A stretch of 21,181 nucleotides of DNA from Actinomycetes bacterium (GCA_023389455.1 JAEWEJ010000169.1:1-21181), one strand, 5' to 3'. Counted from the first letter of the stretch, positions 1-11,358 are shown. Numbers and translations are program-made. Notes: generated by a model from the letters alone, not told the origin.

Positions 1-279
1 CCCGGGAGCACACGCACGGGCCCTCGCCCGCCCCGGCAGCGCCCCTCGCCGCTCCGCGCCCCGCAGGGCACCGTGCGGCCCCTGGAGCGCCCGCACGGGC
101 AGCGCCGGCCCGGCGGAGCCCCACCCCCGCCGTGGTCCTGCCGCTCGAGAGGCGGGCGACGGAGCACCCCGCGCACGAGGGCGGCATGCCGTGTCCCCGA
201 CAGCGGGGCGTCGCCACGACCGCACGTGCCCGAGGTGGTCGACGGCGAGGACCGTGTGCGCAGCCCGCCTCGGGGGCAC

Positions 280-900
280 CAGGTCGCACTGTCCACAGCG
301 TGCATGCGCCGAACCGTGTCCCATGTGGGCGCCACGTCCGCTTCTCTCCACCGGCCGACCCTGTTATCCACAGGTTTCCCCACTGCCTGGGGACACTTGT
401 GAACTCCTTCACCCGATCGGGCGAACCGGACACCCGACCAGCAGCCGCTGGCTCCAGGCACGTCCCTGACCTGCGACAACGCGGTGCGCCCGGGTCTCAG
501 AACTGCGATCCCCCCTCCACGACGCCCGTCACGAGGGCCTCCAGCATGAGAGGACTCTCACCGCCAAACCGGTACGAACCGCTTGACGCGCCTGTGGACA
601 TCCGGGTGGGAGACGCATGGGACGAATGTTCACACCTGTGCACACACCTGTGGACGACGGTGGACGAGGGGCGCCGGAACTGTGGATGAAGTGGCCCCGA
701 CCGGTGGACGCCGTTCGACGACCTCGAGACCGTCCACCACCGTCCACCGACGCACCGGCGTGTCGTCCCCACCTGCACCACACCACGAATGCACCGCTGA
801 CCAGGACCTGAACCGGTCGTCCACACGATCAACAGCCCCGACGACGACGACGACCCATCTCCAGGAAAGGGATCCACACACCGACGTTGGTGGACGGACG
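280..900. other. oriC: Chromosomal replication origin (oriC), dnaA-dnaN intergenic region
   Basis: This gene-free stretch just upstream of dnaN is rich in DnaA-box sequences (consensus TTRTCCACA). A perfect TTATCCACA lies at 364-372 on the + strand. One-mismatch boxes are CTGTCCACA at 289-297 (+), ATGTCCACA at 593-601 (-), TCGTCCACA at 649-657 (-), TCATCCACA at 681-689 (-) and TCGTCCACA at 817-825 (+). Weaker copies lie at 626-634 and 870-878, and 10-bp-phased half-boxes at 650-669 and 729-748. Actinobacterial origins sit between dnaA and dnaN, so the location fits. DnaA would bind here to open the duplex and load the replicative helicase. I cannot point to a clear AT-rich unwinding element. 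The limits are approximate. Positions 1-280 show no gene I can support, and no dnaA 3' end is recognisable there. Confidence 0.88.
364..393 (+). promoter_or_regulatory. Perfect DnaA box with a facing weak box (bipartite element, oriC copy)
   Basis: TTATCCACAG at 364-373 is an exact DnaA box. GCCTGGGGA at 385-393 starts 21 nt downstream; it contains TGGGGACA, an inverted, imperfect DnaA box. The same two blocks recur with the same offset at 19747-19776, beside crgA. The strong box is certain as sequence; reading the pair as one functional element is my inference. Confidence 0.6.
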
Positions 901-952
901 GCGGTGGTCCGGGCGGCGGCCCGGACGACAGGAATCCCCCGCCCGCTGCCGT

Positions 953-981
953 GCACGGGCGTCGGACCTGTCGCGTAGTCT
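953..981 (+). promoter_or_regulatory. Candidate dnaN promoter
   Basis: TAGTCT at 976-981 fits the actinobacterial housekeeping -10 pattern TAnnnT and lies about 85 bp before the dnaN start. The -35 region near 952-957 (TGCACG) is poor. The same -10 hexamer precedes the tRNA-Ile gene in this window. Confidence 0.4.
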
Positions 982-1065
982 TCCGCTCAGCCCCACCAGC
1001 GCCCGCTGCCGTGCTCGCCCCGACGACGCACCCGACCGGCGGGCCGGATGACGAGAAGGTGATGC

Positions 1066-2196
1066 ATGAGGTTCCGCGTCGACCGTGACGTGCTCGCCGA
1101 TGCCGTCACGTGGACTGCCCGCAGTCTGCCGACACGCCCACCCGTGCCCGTCCTTGCCGGCGTGCGCATCGAGGCGGACACCACCGGCACCATCCAGCTC
1201 TCGAGCTTCGACTACGAGGTCTCGGCGCGCGCACAGCTGCCCGCCGACGTGAGTGAGCCGGGCACGGTGCTCGTCTCCGGCCGACTCCTGGCCGAGATCT
1301 CGCGCGCACTGCCCGCCAAGCCCGTGGACGTCGTCCTCGACGGCACGAAGGTCCAGGTGACGTGCGGTGCGAGCCGCTTCACGCTGCTCACCATGCCCGT
1401 CGAGGACTACCCGAACCTCCCGGTCATGCCGGAGGTCACGGGCACCGTCGACGGGGACGAGCTCACGCACGCCGTGGCACAGGTCTCGGTGGCGGCGAGC
1501 CGCGACGACACCCTGCCGCTGCTCACGGGCGTGCGGGTCGAGATCGAGGGCGAGAGGGTCACCCTGCTCGCCACCGACCGCTACCGCCTCGCGCTGCGCG
1601 AGATGACGTGGAAGCCCGCCAACCCGGGTGTCGAGGCCGTGGCGCTCGTCCGCGCACGCACGCTGTCCGACGCCGCGAAGTCGCTGGGCGGATCCGGCTC
1701 GGTCGCGGTCGCTCTCTCCACGGGCGGCGGGGTCGACCTCATCGGCTTCGAGGCGGGCGGTCGCCAGACCACCAGCCTGCTCGTCGACGGCGACTACCCG
1801 CCCGTGCGCCGGCTGTTCCCGGACGAGACCCCGATCCACGCGATCGTCAACAGGCAGGCGCTGGCCGAGGCCGCGAAGCGCGTGGCGCTGGTGGCGGAGC
1901 GCAACACCCCGATCCGCCTGACCTTCAGCGAGGGCCAGGTCGTCCTCGACGCCGGCCAGGGCGACGACGCGCAGGCGTCCGAGGCGCTCGAGGCGGTTCT
2001 CGTGGGTGAGGACATCTCGGTGGCGTTCAACCCGCACTTCCTCGCCGACGGCCTGGGCGCGCTGGACACGACGTTCGTCCGGATGTCGTTCACGCACCCG
2101 AACAAGCCCGTCGAGTTCACGGGTCAGGAGTCGCTCGAGGGCGACGACCTCAAGGACTACCGCTACCTGCTGGTGCCGATCCGCTTCGCGAGCTGA
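1066..2196 (+). CDS. dnaN: DNA polymerase III beta sliding clamp
   Basis: This encodes the 376-residue ring-forming clamp that tethers DNA polymerase III to DNA and binds other replication and repair proteins, acting in the cytoplasm at the fork. The protein starts MRFRVDRDVLADAV and ends YRYLLVPIRFAS; the C-terminal YLLVPIR-type motif is the classic clamp ending. Length is normal for the family, which has three repeated clamp domains of about 120 residues. The ATG at 1066 is preceded by GAGAAGG (1053-1059) at 6 nt; another ATG at 1062 is out of frame. It lies directly downstream of oriC and upstream of gnd, recF and the gyrase genes, the standard actinobacterial order. Confidence 0.97.
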   Translation: MRFRVDRDVLADAVTWTARSLPTRPPVPVLAGVRIEADTTGTIQLSSFDYEVSARAQLPADVSEPGTVLVSGRLLAEISRALPAKPVDVVLDGTKVQVTCGASRFTLLTMPVEDYPNLPVMPEVTGTVDGDELTHAVAQVSVAASRDDTLPLLTGVRVEIEGERVTLLATDRYRLALREMTWKPANPGVEAVALVRARTLSDAAKSLGGSGSVAVALSTGGGVDLIGFEAGGRQTTSLLVDGDYPPVRRLFPDETPIHAIVNRQALAEAAKRVALVAERNTPIRLTFSEGQVVLDAGQGDDAQASEALEAVLVGEDISVAFNPHFLADGLGALDTTFVRMSFTHPNKPVEFTGQESLEGDDLKDYRYLLVPIRFAS

Positions 2197-2296
2197 CGCC
2201 CGCAGCCTGCGCCCTCGCTCGCGCGGGGGCGGTCGGGTGCGGCACAGTGACCGGGACGGACGTCGAGCGGCGGCGCGGAACGGAGAGGGGCGAGGC

Positions 2297-3226
2297 ATGC
2301 ACATCGGTCTGGTCGGCCTGGGCAAGATGGGCGCGAACATGCGCCGGCGGATCCGGGAGGCCGGGATCGAGGTCACGGGCTTCGACCGCAACCCGGAGCT
2401 CACGGACGTGCCGAGCCTCGAGGCCCTCGTCGACGCGCTGCCCGCGGGCGAGCGCGTCGTCTGGGTCATGGTGCCGTCCGGGGCGGTCACCGACGCCGTC
2501 ATCCAGGACCTGGCGGGCCTGCTCGCGCCCGGTGACCTGGTCATCGACGGCGGCAACTCGTACTACCAGGACGACGAGCCCCACGCCGCGACGCTCGCGG
2601 AGCAGGGCGTGCACTTCCTCGACGCGGGGGTGTCCGGCGGCATCTGGGGCCTGGAGAACGGCTACGGCCTGATGGTCGGCGGCGCCGCCGAGGACGTCGA
2701 GCGGGCGATGCCGGTCTTCGACGCGCTGCGCCCCCCGGGCGAGCGTGCCGACGGCTTCGTGCACGCGGGACCGGTCGGCGCGGGCCACTACGCCAAGATG
2801 GTCCACAACGGCATCGAGTACGGCCTGATGCAGGCGTACGCCGAGGGCTACGAGCTCCTGGCGGCGAAGGACCTGGTCACGGACGTGCCGGCGACCATGC
2901 GCGCGTGGACGAACGGCACGGTGGTGCGTTCGTGGCTGCTCGACCTCCTGGTCCAGGCGCTGGCCGAGGACCCGCGCTTCGGCGCGATCGACGACTGGGT
3001 CGAGGACTCCGGCGAGGGTCGGTGGACCGTCGACGAGGCGATCGACCTCGCGGTGCCCGCCCCGGTCATCTCCGCCGCGCTGTTCGCGCGGTTCTCCTCG
3101 CGGCAGGGTGAGTCCCCCGCCATGAAGGCCGTCGCCGCGCTGCGCCAGCAGTTCGGTGGTCACGCCGTGCGCGCGGCCGGCGCCGAGACGGTCACGCCGT
3201 CCGCGCCACCCACGTCGGAGGCCTGA
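2297..3226 (+). CDS. gnd: 6-phosphogluconate dehydrogenase, decarboxylating, short form
   Basis: It oxidatively decarboxylates 6-phosphogluconate to ribulose 5-phosphate in the pentose phosphate pathway. The N-terminus has the Rossmann motif GLVGLGKMG (residues 4-12). The substrate loop VSGGIWGLENGYGLMVGG (112-129) and the catalytic stretch KMVHNGIEYG carry Lys167, Asn171 and Glu174. At 309 residues it belongs to the short class rather than the roughly 470-residue enterobacterial enzyme. The end of the second strand reads GFDRN; an Asp there often favours NAD+, but cofactor choice is only inferred. The ATG at 2297 follows a purine-rich GAGAGGGGCGAGG. recF begins 5 nt after its stop, so the two are likely cotranscribed. 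A gnd gene between dnaN and recF is common in actinobacteria such as Streptomyces. Confidence 0.93.
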   Translation: MHIGLVGLGKMGANMRRRIREAGIEVTGFDRNPELTDVPSLEALVDALPAGERVVWVMVPSGAVTDAVIQDLAGLLAPGDLVIDGGNSYYQDDEPHAATLAEQGVHFLDAGVSGGIWGLENGYGLMVGGAAEDVERAMPVFDALRPPGERADGFVHAGPVGAGHYAKMVHNGIEYGLMQAYAEGYELLAAKDLVTDVPATMRAWTNGTVVRSWLLDLLVQALAEDPRFGAIDDWVEDSGEGRWTVDEAIDLAVPAPVISAALFARFSSRQGESPAMKAVAALRQQFGGHAVRAAGAETVTPSAPPTSEA

Positions 3227-3231
3227 GCCGC

Positions 3232-4428
3232 GTGTACGTCGCGCACCTGTCCCTCACCGACTTCCGGTCGTACCCGCAGGTCGAGCTCCCGCTCGAGCCG
3301 GGGATCACCGCGCTCGTCGGGCCCAACGGGCAGGGCAAGACCAACCTCGTCGAGGCGATCGGGTACGTGGCGACGCTCGGCAGCCACCGGGTGCCGTCGG
3401 ACGCCGCGCTGGTCCGGGCGGGGACGAACCGCGCCGTCGTGCGGGCCAAGGTCGTCCGCGAGGAGCGCGCGACGCTCGTCGAGGTCGAGATCACGCCCGG
3501 CAAGGCGAACCGGGCCCGCATCAACGGGGGCTCCCCCGGGCGCGCCCGTGACGTCCTGGGCATCCTGCGGACCGTGCTGTTCGCGCCCGAGGACCTCGCG
3601 CTGGTCAAGGGCGACCCGGACGGCCGCCGGCGGTTCCTCGACGACCTGCTCGTGCAGCTGACGCCCCGGATCGCGGGGGTGCTGACGGACTACGAGCGGG
3701 TGCTGCGCCAGCGCTCGGCGCTGCTGAAGTCGGCCGGTGCGGCGACCCGCGCCCGCTCCGGCGCCGACCTGCGCACGCTCGACGTGTGGGACGCGAAGCT
3801 CGCGCAGACCGGGGCGCAGGTCGTCGTGGCACGCCAGGCGCTCGTCGCGGCGCTGCGGCCGCGTGCCGCCGACGCGTACCACCAGGTCAGCGCGGGTCAG
3901 GGCGAGCTGGATCTGGCGTACCGCTCGTCCCTGGACGCGGCGCTCGGTGCGGGCGAGCACGAGCCGGTCCTCGACCCCACGGCGGGCGTCGAGCTCGTGG
4001 AGGCGCAGCTCCTCGAGGCGATGGGACGGCTCCGCGGCAAGGAGATCGAGCGCGGCGTCTGCCTCGTCGGCCCGCACCGTGACGACCTCACGCTCACGCT
4101 CGGCACGCTGCCCGCCAAGGGCTACGCCAGCCACGGCGAGTCCTGGTCGGTCGCTCTCGCGCTGCGTCTCGCGTCGTACGCGCTGCTGACGCACGGCGTC
4201 GACGACGCGGGCGCGTGGGCCGCCGACTGGGGACCGGACGGTGAGCCCGTGCTCATCCTCGACGACGTGTTCGCCGAGCTGGACACGCGTCGCCGCGAGC
4301 GGCTCGCCGCGCTGGTCGCGCCGGCGCGGCAGGTGCTGGTCACCGCGGCGGTGCCCCAGGACGTCCCGGAGCCGTTGGCCGGCGCACGGGTCGACGTGAT
4401 GGCCGGCGAGGTGGCGCGTGTCCTCTAG
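3232..4428 (+). CDS. recF: DNA replication and repair protein RecF
   Basis: RecF is an SMC/ABC-like ATPase that, with RecO and RecR, helps load RecA at gapped DNA. The 398-residue protein has Walker A GPNGQGKTN (residues 30-38), an ABC signature in SHGESWSVALALRLA (from about residue 300) and Walker B LILDDVFAELD (about 340-350, with the Asp pair near 343-344). The N-terminus VAHLSLTDFRSYPQVEL is typical of RecF. It starts with GTG at 3232, 5 nt after the gnd stop and without a strong Shine-Dalgarno of its own, which suggests translational coupling. The 3' end overlaps the next gene by 11 nt. Length is normal for actinobacteria. Confidence 0.96.
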   Translation: MYVAHLSLTDFRSYPQVELPLEPGITALVGPNGQGKTNLVEAIGYVATLGSHRVPSDAALVRAGTNRAVVRAKVVREERATLVEVEITPGKANRARINGGSPGRARDVLGILRTVLFAPEDLALVKGDPDGRRRFLDDLLVQLTPRIAGVLTDYERVLRQRSALLKSAGAATRARSGADLRTLDVWDAKLAQTGAQVVVARQALVAALRPRAADAYHQVSAGQGELDLAYRSSLDAALGAGEHEPVLDPTAGVELVEAQLLEAMGRLRGKEIERGVCLVGPHRDDLTLTLGTLPAKGYASHGESWSVALALRLASYALLTHGVDDAGAWAADWGPDGEPVLILDDVFAELDTRRRERLAALVAPARQVLVTAAVPQDVPEPLAGARVDVMAGEVARVL

Positions 4429-5065
4429 GGGCGGTCGCCGTGCACCGGGGGGCTCGGACGTGCCCCGCTCCCCCGTACCTGCGGGTGGTCACGACGCAGC
4501 GGCTGCCCCCGGGCAGGACGACGACGTGCTGCTGCCCGCCCCCACCGTGGTGCCGGACGGCGTCCCCGTCTCGGAGCTCGTCCAGCTGACCCCGCCGGAG
4601 CAGGTGGTGCGCGCGGCCCTCGCCCGGGCGAAGGCCGCGGCCCGCGCGCGGGGCCTGCGCCCCGGGGTGGTCCGCAGCAGACCGGTCGGCAGCGGGTCGG
4701 CGCCCGGGCCGCGCGACCCGCAGCCCCTCGCGGTCTCGGCCGGTGTCCTGGCCCGTGACCTGGGCTGGGAGCCGGGGCTGGTCGTCGGTGACCTGGTGCA
4801 CCGGTGGGCGCAGATCGTGGGCCCGCAGATCGCCGACCACTGCGAGTACGTCTCGTTCGCGTCGGGGCTGCTGACGGTTCGTGCGTCGTCGACGGCGTGG
4901 GCCGCGAACCTGCGGCTGCTGGCACCGGCCATGCTGGCCCGGTTCGACGAGGCGCTCGGCGAGGGCGTCGTGGTGCAGGTCGACGTGCTGGGACCCGTCG
5001 GGCACGGGTTCGGACGCGGTCCCCGCCGGGTCGCGGGCCGCGGGCCGCGGGACACGTACGGCTGA
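4418..5065 (+). CDS. dciA: DciA-like DUF721 protein (replicative helicase loader/operator)
   Basis: This 215-residue protein has a disordered, Pro/Gly/Arg-rich N-terminal half and a DUF721 domain in about residues 105-200. Characteristic segments are LVHRWAQIVGPQIADHCEYV and LTVRASSTAWAANLRLL. DUF721 (DciA) proteins bind the DnaB helicase and assist its loading in bacteria that lack DnaC or DnaI, so a place between recF and gyrB beside oriC is apt. The GTG at 4418 lies inside the end of recF (11-nt overlap), which implies coupling. The function is established for family members; here it is assigned by family and position. Confidence 0.87.
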   Translation: MSSRGGRRAPGGSDVPRSPVPAGGHDAAAAPGQDDDVLLPAPTVVPDGVPVSELVQLTPPEQVVRAALARAKAAARARGLRPGVVRSRPVGSGSAPGPRDPQPLAVSAGVLARDLGWEPGLVVGDLVHRWAQIVGPQIADHCEYVSFASGLLTVRASSTAWAANLRLLAPAMLARFDEALGEGVVVQVDVLGPVGHGFGRGPRRVAGRGPRDTYG

Positions 5066-5125
5066 CGGGCGGACCCCGTCTCCGGGCCACGCGTCCGTCC
5101 TGCCCGAGATCGGGCGTCCAGCGGG

Positions 5126-5131
5126 TAGACT
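5126..5131 (+). promoter_or_regulatory. Candidate gyrB promoter -10 element
   Basis: TAGACT lies in the 204-bp gap between dciA and gyrB and matches TAnnnT. No convincing -35 is seen 16-18 nt upstream. A promoter here would separate gyrase expression from the dnaN-recF unit. Confidence 0.35.
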
Positions 5132-5269
5132 GGACAGGTCATCCAAGGCGCCTGCGCGCCTCCGTGAGCCGAGAACTCCGCCGCTGTGGAGTGATCCGGT
5201 CTCCCCGGCGGTTCGCAGCCGTTCACGACGCGCCTGACGCCCAGCAGCTCCTGAGGAGAACCGCCGCCC

Positions 5270-7351
5270 GTGGCCGACCAGAGCACCCCTCGCGACCCGC
5301 AGGACACCACCGCCGAGGAGCAGGGCACGGCCGCCGCAGCACCCCGGCGCGTGGACGACGGCTCGTACGACGCCAGCGCGATCACCGTCCTCGAGGGCCT
5401 CGAGGCCGTCCGCAAGCGTCCGGGCATGTACATCGGCTCGACGGGCGCGCGCGGTCTGCACCACCTGGTCTACGAGGTCGTCGACAACTCGGTGGACGAG
5501 GCCCTGGCGGGCTACTGCGACACCATCGAGGTGACGCTGCTCGCCGACGGCGGCGTGCGCGTCACCGACAACGGGCGCGGCATCCCCGTGGCGATCCACC
5601 CCACCGAGGGCCGGCCGACCGTCGAGGTCGTCATGACGATCCTGCACGCGGGCGGCAAGTTCGGCGGCGGCGGCTACGCGGTCTCCGGTGGTCTGCACGG
5701 CGTCGGCATCTCGGTCGTCAACGCGCTGTCGTCCCGCGTCGAGACGGTCGTCAAGCGCGACGGGTACACGTGGACCCAGAGCTTCGCCGACGGCGGCAAG
5801 CCGGTGGGTGAGCTGCGCAAGGGCGAGGCGACGAGCGACACGGGGACGTCGCAGACGTTCTGGGCCGACGCGACGATCTTCGAGACGGTCGACTACGACT
5901 TCGAGACCCTGCGTGCCCGCTTCCAGCAGTACGCGTTCCTCAACAAGGGCCTGCGGATCTCCCTGACGGACGAGCGGCCGCACCACACCGGCACGGACGA
6001 CGAGGTCACCGGCGAGGCGGGCGACGACCAGCAGCCGGACACGTCGGTCCGCAGGGTCACGTACAAGTACGACGGCGGCCTGGTCGACTACGTCAAGCAC
6101 CTGAACTCGGCCAAGAAGGTCGACCACGTGCACCCGGAGGTCATCGACTTCGAGGCGGAGGACACGAGCCGCAAGATCGCCGTCGAGATCGCGATGCAGT
6201 GGACGACCGCGTACTCCGAGTCGGTCCACACGTTCGCCAACACCATCTCGACCACCGAGGGCGGCACACACGAGGAGGGGTTCCGGGCGGCGATGACGTC
6301 GCTGATGAACCGCTACGCGCGCGAGAAGGGCATCCTCAAGGAGAAGGACGAGAACCTCACCGGCGACGACATCCGCGAGGGCCTCACAGCGGTCATCTCG
6401 GTCAAGCTCGGCGAGCCGCAGTTCGAGGGCCAGACCAAGACCAAGCTCGGCAACACCGACGCCAAGCGCTTCGTCCAGCAGGTCGTCAACGACCAGCTCG
6501 GGGCCTGGCTCGACGCGCACCCGTCCGAGGCCAAGGACGTCATCCGCAAGTCGATCCAGGCCGCGGCGGCCCGCATGGCCGCCCGCAAGGCCCGCGAGGC
6601 GACGCGCCGCAAGGGCCTGCTCGAGTCCAACTCGATGCCGGGCAAGCTCCGTGACTGCCAGTCGAACAACCCCGCCGAGTGCGAGGTGTTCATCGTCGAG
6701 GGTGACTCCGCCGGCGGCTCCGCCGTCCGTGGCCGCAACCCGCGGACGCAGGCGATCATGCCGATCCGCGGCAAGATCCTCAACGTCGAGCGCGCACGCC
6801 TGGACAAGGCCCTGGGCAACCAGGAGGTCCAGGCGCTCATCACCGCCTTCGGCACGGGCATCGGCGAGGACTTCGACGTCAGCAAGCTGCGGTACCACAA
6901 GATCGTGCTGATGGCCGACGCCGACGTCGACGGCCAGCACATCCGCACCCTGCTGCTCACGCTGCTGTTCCGCTACATGCCGGACCTCATCACCGGCGGC
7001 TTCGTCTACATGGCCCAGCCTCCGCTGTACCGCATCAAGTGGAGCAACGCCCCGCACGACTACGTCTACTCGGACCGGGAGCGGGACGCGGTGATCGCCG
7101 ACGGGCGCGCCAACAACCGCCGCCTGCCCAAGGACAACGCGGTGCAGCGCTACAAGGGTCTGGGCGAGATGGACTACACCGAGCTGTGGGAGACGACCAT
7201 GTCCCCCGAGCACCGGACGTTGCTGCAGGTCACGATGGACGAGGCCGCCGCCGCCGACGAGATCTTCTCGGTGCTGATGGGCGAGGACGTCGAGGCCAGG
7301 CGCGCGTTCATCCAGCGCAACGCCAAGGACGTGCGCTTCCTCGACATCTGA
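5270..7351 (+). CDS. gyrB: DNA gyrase subunit B
   Basis: GyrB supplies the ATPase and part of the cleavage centre of gyrase, which introduces negative supercoils. The 693-residue protein has a GHKL ATPase domain: EVVDNSVDEALAG with catalytic-base Glu69, then DNGRGIP and GLHGVGISVVNAL. The transducer follows, then the TOPRIM metal site with EGDSAGGS (Glu477) and DADVDG (Asp550, Asp552), and the tail ends RNAKDVRFLDI. An acidic insert near residues 235-260 (HTGTDDEVTGEAGDDQQ) looks lineage-specific. The GTG at 5270 follows GAGGAG (5253-5258) at 11 nt. No intein is present. gyrA follows after a 64-nt gap that contains a small hairpin. Confidence 0.97.
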   Translation: MADQSTPRDPQDTTAEEQGTAAAAPRRVDDGSYDASAITVLEGLEAVRKRPGMYIGSTGARGLHHLVYEVVDNSVDEALAGYCDTIEVTLLADGGVRVTDNGRGIPVAIHPTEGRPTVEVVMTILHAGGKFGGGGYAVSGGLHGVGISVVNALSSRVETVVKRDGYTWTQSFADGGKPVGELRKGEATSDTGTSQTFWADATIFETVDYDFETLRARFQQYAFLNKGLRISLTDERPHHTGTDDEVTGEAGDDQQPDTSVRRVTYKYDGGLVDYVKHLNSAKKVDHVHPEVIDFEAEDTSRKIAVEIAMQWTTAYSESVHTFANTISTTEGGTHEEGFRAAMTSLMNRYAREKGILKEKDENLTGDDIREGLTAVISVKLGEPQFEGQTKTKLGNTDAKRFVQQVVNDQLGAWLDAHPSEAKDVIRKSIQAAAARMAARKAREATRRKGLLESNSMPGKLRDCQSNNPAECEVFIVEGDSAGGSAVRGRNPRTQAIMPIRGKILNVERARLDKALGNQEVQALITAFGTGIGEDFDVSKLRYHKIVLMADADVDGQHIRTLLLTLLFRYMPDLITGGFVYMAQPPLYRIKWSNAPHDYVYSDRERDAVIADGRANNRRLPKDNAVQRYKGLGEMDYTELWETTMSPEHRTLLQVTMDEAAAADEIFSVLMGEDVEARRAFIQRNAKDVRFLDI

Positions 7352-7356
7352 CGCGG

Positions 7357-7375
7357 GCGCCGGTGACCCCGGCGC
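7357..7375 (+). other. Stem-loop in the gyrB-gyrA gap
   Basis: GCGCCGG (7357-7363) pairs perfectly with CCGGCGC (7369-7375) around a 5-nt loop. There is no T-tract. It might attenuate or process the gyrBA transcript, but GC-rich gaps often form such hairpins by chance. Confidence 0.3.
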
Positions 7376-7415
7376 ACGCGACCGAGCTGGTACCGACGAC
7401 TGGAGTGACCCGCAC

Positions 7416-10006
<2,591 letters not shown>

Positions 10007-10010
<4 letters not shown>

Positions 10011-10954
10011 GCGACACGCCCCCCTCGATTCCTCCGCGGAAGCGACCGACCACGCCCAAGACGGGCGGCGCCACCTCCTCGAAGGAGAAGGGCGCGTCCG
10101 TGCAGTCGGCGGAGCCCGACACGACGAGCAGCAGCTCGTGGGCGTCGGTGAGCGGCAACGGCTCCACGGCGCCGCCGACGTACACGGTGGACGTGCGCGG
10201 TGCGGCCGCGCCGACCGCCGGGCGTTCGACGACGCCCGCGGGTCCGCGTCCCACGGAGCGGCCGCAGGCCGACGCGCACGACGAGAAGGCGTCGTCGTCC
10301 GCTCCCCCGGCCGCCGGCGACCCGCAGCCGGGTGACCCGGAGGAGCCGTCGCCGCTCGTGACGGCCGTCGACGCGACCTCCGTCTGGTTGAAGAAGGCGG
10401 CCGGAGCCACCAGCTCCGGGCTCTCCAGGGCGTACTCTCAGCTGACCCGACCCCGCACCGAGGACGCCTCCATGACCACGACGCCGACTGCAGGTGCCGC
10501 CACCGCCGAACGCACGTCCGCCCGGACGCCGGCCCCGGCCACGGGTGCGACACCCCGTCCCGCCACCGGCCGCATCCCCACCGTGGGTGGCGGTCCGCGC
10601 CGCGTGCGCCTGGCGGTCTCCCGGGTCGACCCCTGGTCGGTCATGAAGCTGGCGTTCCTGCTGTCCGTGGCGATCGGCATCATGATCGTCGTGGCCGCGA
10701 TGGTCGTCTGGTTCACCCTCGACGGTCTGCACGTGTTCTCGCAGGTCGACAACCTGGTCAAGCAGGTGGTCGGCCCGGAGAGCGAGCTGGACATCCTCGC
10801 GTACGTGTCGTTCGAGAAGACCGTCTCCGCCGCCACCCTGGTCGCGGTCATCGACGTCTTCCTGCTGACGGCGCTCGCGACCATCGGCGCGTTCCTCTAC
10901 AACATCGTGGCCGCCCTGGTGGGCGGCGTGCACGTCACGATGACGGACGAGTGA
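10007..10954 (+). CDS. DUF3566 family membrane protein (Rv0007-like)
   Basis: This 315-residue protein has a long low-complexity N-terminal half (Thr/Pro/Ala/Ser-rich, about residues 1-195). Two predicted membrane helices follow, at about 213-238 (LAFLLSVAIGIMIVVAAMVV) and 278-306 (LVAVIDVFLLTALATIGAFL). The C-terminal region beginning RRVRLAVSRVDPWSVMKL matches the DUF3566 domain. A gene of this family sits directly after gyrA in many actinobacteria, for example Rv0007 in Mycobacterium tuberculosis. Its function is not known to me. The ATG overlaps the gyrA stop by 4 nt and has GGAGG at 9998-10002, so it is translationally coupled to gyrA. A second in-frame ATG near 10471 could give a shorter form that keeps the domain. 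Confidence 0.88.
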
Positions 10955-10992
10955 CGCGTCCGGGACTCCCCCGCTCCCTCCCCCGCCTCGGT

Positions 10993-11022
10993 TTGGGCGC
11001 GGCGGCTCGGCTGGGGTAGTCT
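10993..11022 (+). promoter_or_regulatory. Candidate promoter of the tRNA-Ile/DLW-39/tRNA-Ala unit
   Basis: TTGGGC at 10993-10998 and TAGTCT at 11017-11022 are 18 nt apart and lie about 60 bp before tRNA-Ile. Both hexamers fit a housekeeping sigma factor reasonably well. Confidence 0.5.
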
Positions 11023-11081
11023 CGACCGTCGCCACCACGCGGGCCGGTCCCCTTGCGGGCTCGTCCGGATGGTCGTGTCAC

Positions 11082-11155
11082 GGGCCTATAGCTCAGACGG
11101 TTAGAGCGCTTCCCTGATAAGGAAGAGGTCACAGGTTCAAGTCCTGTTAGGCCCA
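11082..11155 (+). tRNA. tRNA-Ile (anticodon GAT)
   Basis: The 74-nt cloverleaf has a 7-bp acceptor stem (GGGCCTA with TAGGCCC), a D arm (GCTCAGACGGTTAGAGC), an anticodon stem CTTCC/GGAAG around the loop CTGATAA (anticodon GAT), and a T arm with loop TTCAAGT. The 3' CCA is not encoded; the sequence after discriminator A11155 is CGC. A tRNA-Ile downstream of gyrA is conserved in actinobacteria. Confidence 0.97.
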
Positions 11156-11226
11156 CGCTGCAGGTACGGTCGTCGTCCCGCCGGAATGCCCGGGACTGCC
11201 GGCACCCACCCGAGACGGGGAGACCG

Positions 11227-11346
11227 ATGAAGAAGCTCCTGCTCCTGGTCGCTGTCGCGGCCGTCGGCTACGTCGCCTGGCAGAGGTACGCGCAGGACCG
11301 CGACGAGCGGGACCTGTGGGCCGAGGTCACCGACACCTTCGAGTGA
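11227..11346 (+). CDS. DLW-39 family small membrane protein (39 aa)
   Basis: The short frame begins ATG AAG AAG and encodes 39 residues. An N-terminal hydrophobic helix (KLLLLVAVAAVGYVAW, about residues 3-18) is followed by a charged segment (QRYAQDRDERDLWAEV) and the end TDTFE. The Asp-Leu-Trp motif, the exact length and the place beside the gyrA-distal tRNAs match the actinobacterial DLW-39 family. Its function is unknown to me. GGGGAG at 11217-11222 provides a Shine-Dalgarno. It lies between two tRNA genes and ends only 12 nt before tRNA-Ala, so it probably shares their transcript and would be cut free when RNase P matures tRNA-Ala. Confidence 0.85.
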   Translation: MKKLLLLVAVAAVGYVAWQRYAQDRDERDLWAEVTDTFE

Positions 11347-11358
11347 CATCCCCCGCCC

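Noticed and set aside
73..978. Several overlapping frames in the first kilobase
   Set aside because: They overlap each other on both strands, have Arg/Pro/Thr-biased composition and contain the DnaA boxes; the region is intergenic oriC.
2197..2296. Terminator between dnaN and gnd
   Set aside because: Only a 5-bp CGCCC/GGGCG pairing with a large loop is visible; too weak to call.
829..2556. Long minus-strand frame opposite dnaN and gnd (575 codons)
   Set aside because: It is antisense to two certain genes and rich in Arg/Ala/His with no recognisable motif; an artefact of GC-rich codon structure.
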